This document shows, piece by piece, positions 61,383 to 64,000 of a DNA stretch of 64,000 nt. Where the stretch lies: positions 1,954,501 through 2,018,500 of the forward strand of contig NZ_CP090983.1 of NCBI RefSeq assembly GCF_021513155.1. The letters run 5' to 3'. The translations under genes were made by a program, and so were the position numbers. Numbering within the stretch: the first letter of the stretch is position 1; each line of letters starts with the position of its first letter. The notes under the pieces are model-generated. The model was not told the origin of the DNA. It saw only the letters and a list, made by a program, of their open reading frames with translations, and made no database searches. Source of the stretch: Jeotgalibaca sp. MA1X17-3 (GTDB lineage Bacteria > Bacillota > Bacilli > Lactobacillales > Aerococcaceae).

Positions 61383-61954
61383 TTATCCTCCATCCCTTCC
61401 TTTACTAATACACGGATTAATTCTGCTTTATTAGCGTATTTAATTTCTTTTTTCGTTAACGCTTGAATATTCCGCTTGTATGCAAGTGATCGTAAATCTA
61501 CCACTTTCATCTCTTCTAACTCTTTTTCTTCAGGTACTTCAGGAGGATTTTCTGTATCTTCATTAGTTGAATCTTCTTCAGAATTTTCTTGGCTTTCTTC
61601 TTTAGTCGATTCTTCTTTTGACTCATTTTCCTCTTCTTCTACTGATGAATCAACTTCAGCTTCATTATTCTTCACTTCATATTTTTTCATCAACATCCGT
61701 TCTACTTGCTCATCCAATCGAGGAATCACATGACTGGATATCAACAAATTCATATCTTTCACTGAATCAACACCTGCTTCCACAGCTGCATATACAGCAG
61801 CAACATCACCTAATAATTCTACTGTGGTTAATCCACCAGGAATAGAATAATTTCCCAAAAGCTCAACATTTGCAGCTTTTAAGGCAGCGTCTGCTGCTAA
61901 AACAGCTCCTAACATTCCTCGGACTTCGATTAAACCTAACGCTTTATTTGCCAT
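61379..61954 (-). CDS. EutK-like BMC protein with acidic linker and C-terminal SAP/Rho-N-like domain
   Basis: This 191-residue protein has an N-terminal BMC domain (ANKALGLIEVRGMLGAVLAADAALKAANVELLG; ISSHVIPRLDEQVERML), then a 50-residue linker of almost only Glu/Ser/Asn/Thr. The C-terminal 42 residues (VVDLRSLAYKRNIQALTKKEIKYANKAELIRVLVK) look like a SAP or Rho N-terminal helical domain. EutK of enterics also has a BMC plus a nucleic-acid-binding-like helical domain, so this may be its counterpart. The stop lies 4 bp into the eutE start (ATGA type). A role in lumen organisation or nucleic acid binding is inferred. Confidence 0.8.
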   Translation of the reverse strand: MANKALGLIEVRGMLGAVLAADAALKAANVELLGNYSIPGGLTTVELLGDVAAVYAAVEAGVDSVKDMNLLISSHVIPRLDEQVERMLMKKYEVKNNEAEVDSSVEEEENESKEESTKEESQENSEEDSTNEDTENPPEVPEEKELEEMKVVDLRSLAYKRNIQALTKKEIKYANKAELIRVLVKEGMEDK

Positions 61955-61970
61955 TTATTTCCACCGCCTA

Positions 61971-62624
61971 CTAGTAGCCAGTTGGATTATCAGCTACAAA
62001 TTGAACTGCTTTTGCGAACGCATCACAAGCTGCATTACAGGCTGATTGAGATCCCGTTAGCAAGGCACCTGCAAAGTTGGTCTCTGTAGGTGGTCCGTAG
62101 AAAACACCCATTTGAACATCCGCTGCTTTTAGAGCAGCATCTAATGCATAAAATGCTTCTAATGGAGGTGCAATCAAGTAAGCTACTGCTCCACCTTCAG
62201 CAATATTTGCTTCTTTGGAAAGGTGTAACCCCGTGCGGGAAACACAGTGTGCAAAGTAAACAATGGAATCATCTTCATTAGCACTATAGAAACTAGCACC
62301 ATTTTCGATCACTTCAATCGCTGCATCCAATCCACTGCGAATTTCTGCAGGACTTGGTCCAGCTAAAATCCCAATTACTTCACCAGCTAATTTCGTATTT
62401 GCATTTGCTGCACCTGCGTACAAACTTTTTGCGTAAACTACGTCAACTGCTGCTTTTTTTGTTGCTTCATCAAGTGCTACATAAGTTACATCGTCACAAT
62501 CTGAAGTAATAATTCCTAAACTTTTTTGATTGGGTTCTAGATTTAATTCTTTTGCTAATGCGTCATCTACATTAGGAATAATTTTAACACTTAGAACATT
62601 AGAGCCTAGACGATCGTTTTTCAT
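61971..62624 (-). CDS. eutL: EutL, tandem-BMC shell trimer protein
   Basis: This 217-residue protein consists of two permuted BMC domains. LGSNVLSVKIIPNVDDALAKELNLEPNQKSLGIITSDCDDVTYVALDEATKKA forms the first and YAGAANANTKLAGEVIGILAGPSPAEIRSGL, with YFAHCVSRTGLHLSKEANI, the second. EutL trimers form gated pores in the shell. It lies between eutC and the EutK-like gene, as in the Listeria/Enterococcus order. Nothing unusual is visible in it. Confidence 0.95.
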   Translation of the reverse strand: MKNDRLGSNVLSVKIIPNVDDALAKELNLEPNQKSLGIITSDCDDVTYVALDEATKKAAVDVVYAKSLYAGAANANTKLAGEVIGILAGPSPAEIRSGLDAAIEVIENGASFYSANEDDSIVYFAHCVSRTGLHLSKEANIAEGGAVAYLIAPPLEAFYALDAALKAADVQMGVFYGPPTETNFAGALLTGSQSACNAACDAFAKAVQFVADNPTGY

Positions 62625-62637
62625 CTGGAATCCTCCT

Positions 62638-63555
62638 TTATTTTTCTCTTAATTCAAGACCGGACTTCTTCACATCCAACATTTTTTTAATAATGTCAGC
62701 TATGTATGCACCCGCTTCAACAGCTGGGGTTCCACCTTGATGAATATTTGAAACAACAGTTCTACGTGATTCTGGCATTCCTACAGTTGGTTTGTATGCT
62801 AGATAAGCACTCATTGACTCAGCTGTTACTAATCCTGGACGTTCACCAATCAGTAGACAAACTACTTCTGCGCCAGTAATTTCAGCAATGGCATCTTCTG
62901 CTGGTACGCGACAGTGTGTAACAAATAGAATGTCACCAAAGTCTAATCCATGCATTTTCAATCCTTGACGAATAGAAGGGATAATATCTGGAATATTTGC
63001 TTCAATTGCTGCAGAACTCAAACCGTCCCCTACTACTACTACTACTTTAGAATTTGGTTTCACTGTATTTTTGATTTTTTGTGTTTCTTCTTCACTAAAT
63101 TTTCTACCCAAATCAGGACGAGTAATATACGTATCTTTATCGCCACAAAGTGTTTCAGTTTCAACGAAGTTCATTTCCTTAACTAAGTCTTCACTTACAT
63201 AAGAGAACACGGCATCTTGAGCAGCTGCGTGGTCTGCACGGAAACGAAGTGCTGGTTCTGTTTTATAACGTGTTCCAGCTCTCCATAAGCCTAATCTGGC
63301 AGGAGTGAAGGTCTTCATTTTTTTGTAACCTTCTGGATCCTCTGCATTTGGAACTAGAAATTGTTTCCGGATATTTACTTCAGTTATGTCCGGAATAAAT
63401 CCTTCTTCTATCTCAGAACCTGATTTCATTTCTACTGGTTTTTCTTTTGTTGTTGCAATTGGTGGAGTCGGTACAGTTGGTGCTGCAGCTGGTGACTCTT
63501 CTACCATTTCACTTAAAATAGATTTAATCATTTCTTTCAAATTCAATTCTTCCAC
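62638..63555 (-). CDS. eutC: EutC, ethanolamine ammonia-lyase small subunit
   Basis: This 305-residue protein starts with an amphipathic helix (MEELNLKEMIKSILSEMVEE) and a Pro/Ala/Thr-rich linker, the standard encapsulation signal. The main domain follows: FTPARLGLWRAGTRYKTEPALRFRADHAAAQDAVF, RPDLGRKFSEEE and IGERPGLVTAESMSAYLAYKP. With EutB it splits ethanolamine to acetaldehyde and ammonia using adenosylcobalamin. It starts 26 bp after the eutB stop. Its size is usual. Confidence 0.95.
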   Translation of the reverse strand: MEELNLKEMIKSILSEMVEESPAAAPTVPTPPIATTKEKPVEMKSGSEIEEGFIPDITEVNIRKQFLVPNAEDPEGYKKMKTFTPARLGLWRAGTRYKTEPALRFRADHAAAQDAVFSYVSEDLVKEMNFVETETLCGDKDTYITRPDLGRKFSEEETQKIKNTVKPNSKVVVVVGDGLSSAAIEANIPDIIPSIRQGLKMHGLDFGDILFVTHCRVPAEDAIAEITGAEVVCLLIGERPGLVTAESMSAYLAYKPTVGMPESRRTVVSNIHQGGTPAVEAGAYIADIIKKMLDVKKSGLELREK

Positions 63556-63581
63556 TAGATTTACCTCCTTTTAGAATATGA

Positions 63582-64000
63582 TTATTTTTGTTTCAAGAAT
63601 GCTGAAGCATCTCCAGCTCTTTCAGTTAGGCGACCATTTTCACTGAAGCCCATTTTTTCCATCCATTCATCAAACTCTTTTGTAGGACGTAAATCCAACA
63701 TTTGACGGATCGATGCGGTCTCATGGAATCCAGTTGTTTGATAGTTCAACATAACGTCATCCGCATTAGGAATACCCATGATAAAGTTTACTCCTGCAAC
63801 AGCAAGTAGAACTGCCAAGTTCTCAGCATCATTTTGATCAGCCTTCATATGGTTTGTGTAACATACGTCCACTCCCATAGAAATTCCACTTAATTTACCC
63901 ATAAAGTGGTCTTCAAGACCTGCACGGATTACTTGTTGTGAGTCATATAAGTATTCAGGTCCAATAAATCCTACTACTGTATTTACCATGAATGGATCAT
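63582..64000 (-). CDS. eutB: EutB, ethanolamine ammonia-lyase large subunit, partial
   Basis: Only the C-terminal 139 residues are within the window; the frame is open to the right edge. DPFMVNTVVGFIGPEYLYDSQQVIRAGLEDHFMGKLSGISMGVDVCYTNHMKADQND is the characteristic end of EutB, and GINFIMGIPNADDVMLNYQTTGFHETASIRQ-type sequence follows. The subunit carries the active site TIM barrel and the cofactor. The stop at 63582 is followed by eutC. The methionine at 63989 is internal and not the start. Confidence 0.95.
   Translation of the reverse strand, partial: DPFMVNTVVGFIGPEYLYDSQQVIRAGLEDHFMGKLSGISMGVDVCYTNHMKADQNDAENLAVLLAVAGVNFIMGIPNADDVMLNYQTTGFHETASIRQMLDLRPTKEFDEWMEKMGFSENGRLTERAGDASAFLKQK

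Noticed and set aside
1..64000. tRNA, rRNA or known riboswitch genes
   Set aside because: I found no cloverleaf-like segment, rRNA motif or recognisable riboswitch consensus in the intergenic regions.

Overview
The window looks like chromosome of a low-GC Gram-positive bacterium of the order Lactobacillales (Enterococcus/Carnobacteriaceae type). Ribosome binding sites are of the AAGGAGG kind, intrinsic terminators are abundant, and there is a D-aspartate ligase/aspartate racemase pair for L-Lys-D-Asp peptidoglycan bridges. The ethanolamine (eut) gene order resembles that of enterococci and Listeria, and there are IS30 insertions and secreted ChW-repeat surface proteins. The genus cannot be fixed from the sequence alone. 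Layout: (1) 1-11.5 kb, minus strand, very AT-rich: a surface polysaccharide cluster read from right to left (DegT aminotransferase, initiating sugar transferase, GNAT, PLP enzyme, ATP-grasp ligase, two GT4 and two GT2 glycosyltransferases, pyruvyl transferase, Wzy-like polymerase running off the left edge), with a decayed IS30 inside it. (2) 11.5-14.2 kb: a largely gene-free stretch with terminators, a perfect inverted repeat and two broken TIM-barrel genes (BtpA-like and TrpA-like). (3) 14.2-29.9 kb: three large secreted proteins that share a double triad of ChW repeats, an AraC-regulated GPH symporter/GH2 glycosidase operon, the D-Asp ligase/racemase pair and methionine aminopeptidase. (4) 30-32.5 kb: an intact IS30, a HAD phosphatase-like gene and an MgtC-like membrane protein. 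(5) 32.8-43.1 kb: a complete yhfU-T-V(php)-S-Z-Y-X-W-type operon of unknown pathway, followed by a secreted serine hydrolase and a divergent amidase-like gene. (6) 43.4-49.7 kb: a histidine kinase/response regulator/solute-binding protein/ATPase/permease operon of FbpABC type. (7) 49.8-55.4 kb: maltose O-acetyltransferase type protein, DUF975 protein, alanine dehydrogenase and two Old Yellow Enzyme genes. (8) 55.5-64 kb: the distal half of an ethanolamine-utilisation microcompartment operon (eutB partial, eutC, eutL, EutK-like, eutE, eutM, eutT, eutD/pduL, eut_hyp, eutN, eutH, eutQ). The best candidate for an undescribed system is region 5. The yhf operon and the adjacent lipoprotein serine hydrolase each carry the same 14-base promoter block (GATTGCAAGGGTTT on the plus strand) and a downstream inverted repeat with identical 10-8-10 geometry (ACCAATGTAC-N8-GTATATTGGC and ATCAATATAC-N8-ATATATTGAT). 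This suggests one regulon, probably controlled by the YhfZ-type regulator, that joins an extracellular hydrolase, a carrier, two PLP enzymes, a phosphotriesterase-fold hydrolase and a phosphopentomutase-fold enzyme. A quality warning affects much of the annotation: at least ten reading-frame breaks (GT2, two in GT4-a, GT4-b, TrpA-like, HAD, YhfZ, response regulator, OYE-2, EutE) are each repaired by adding one base. Eight of them lie in A6-A9 or G6-type runs. All are contractions, so homopolymer under-calling in the assembly is the likeliest cause; true gene decay cannot be excluded without reads.
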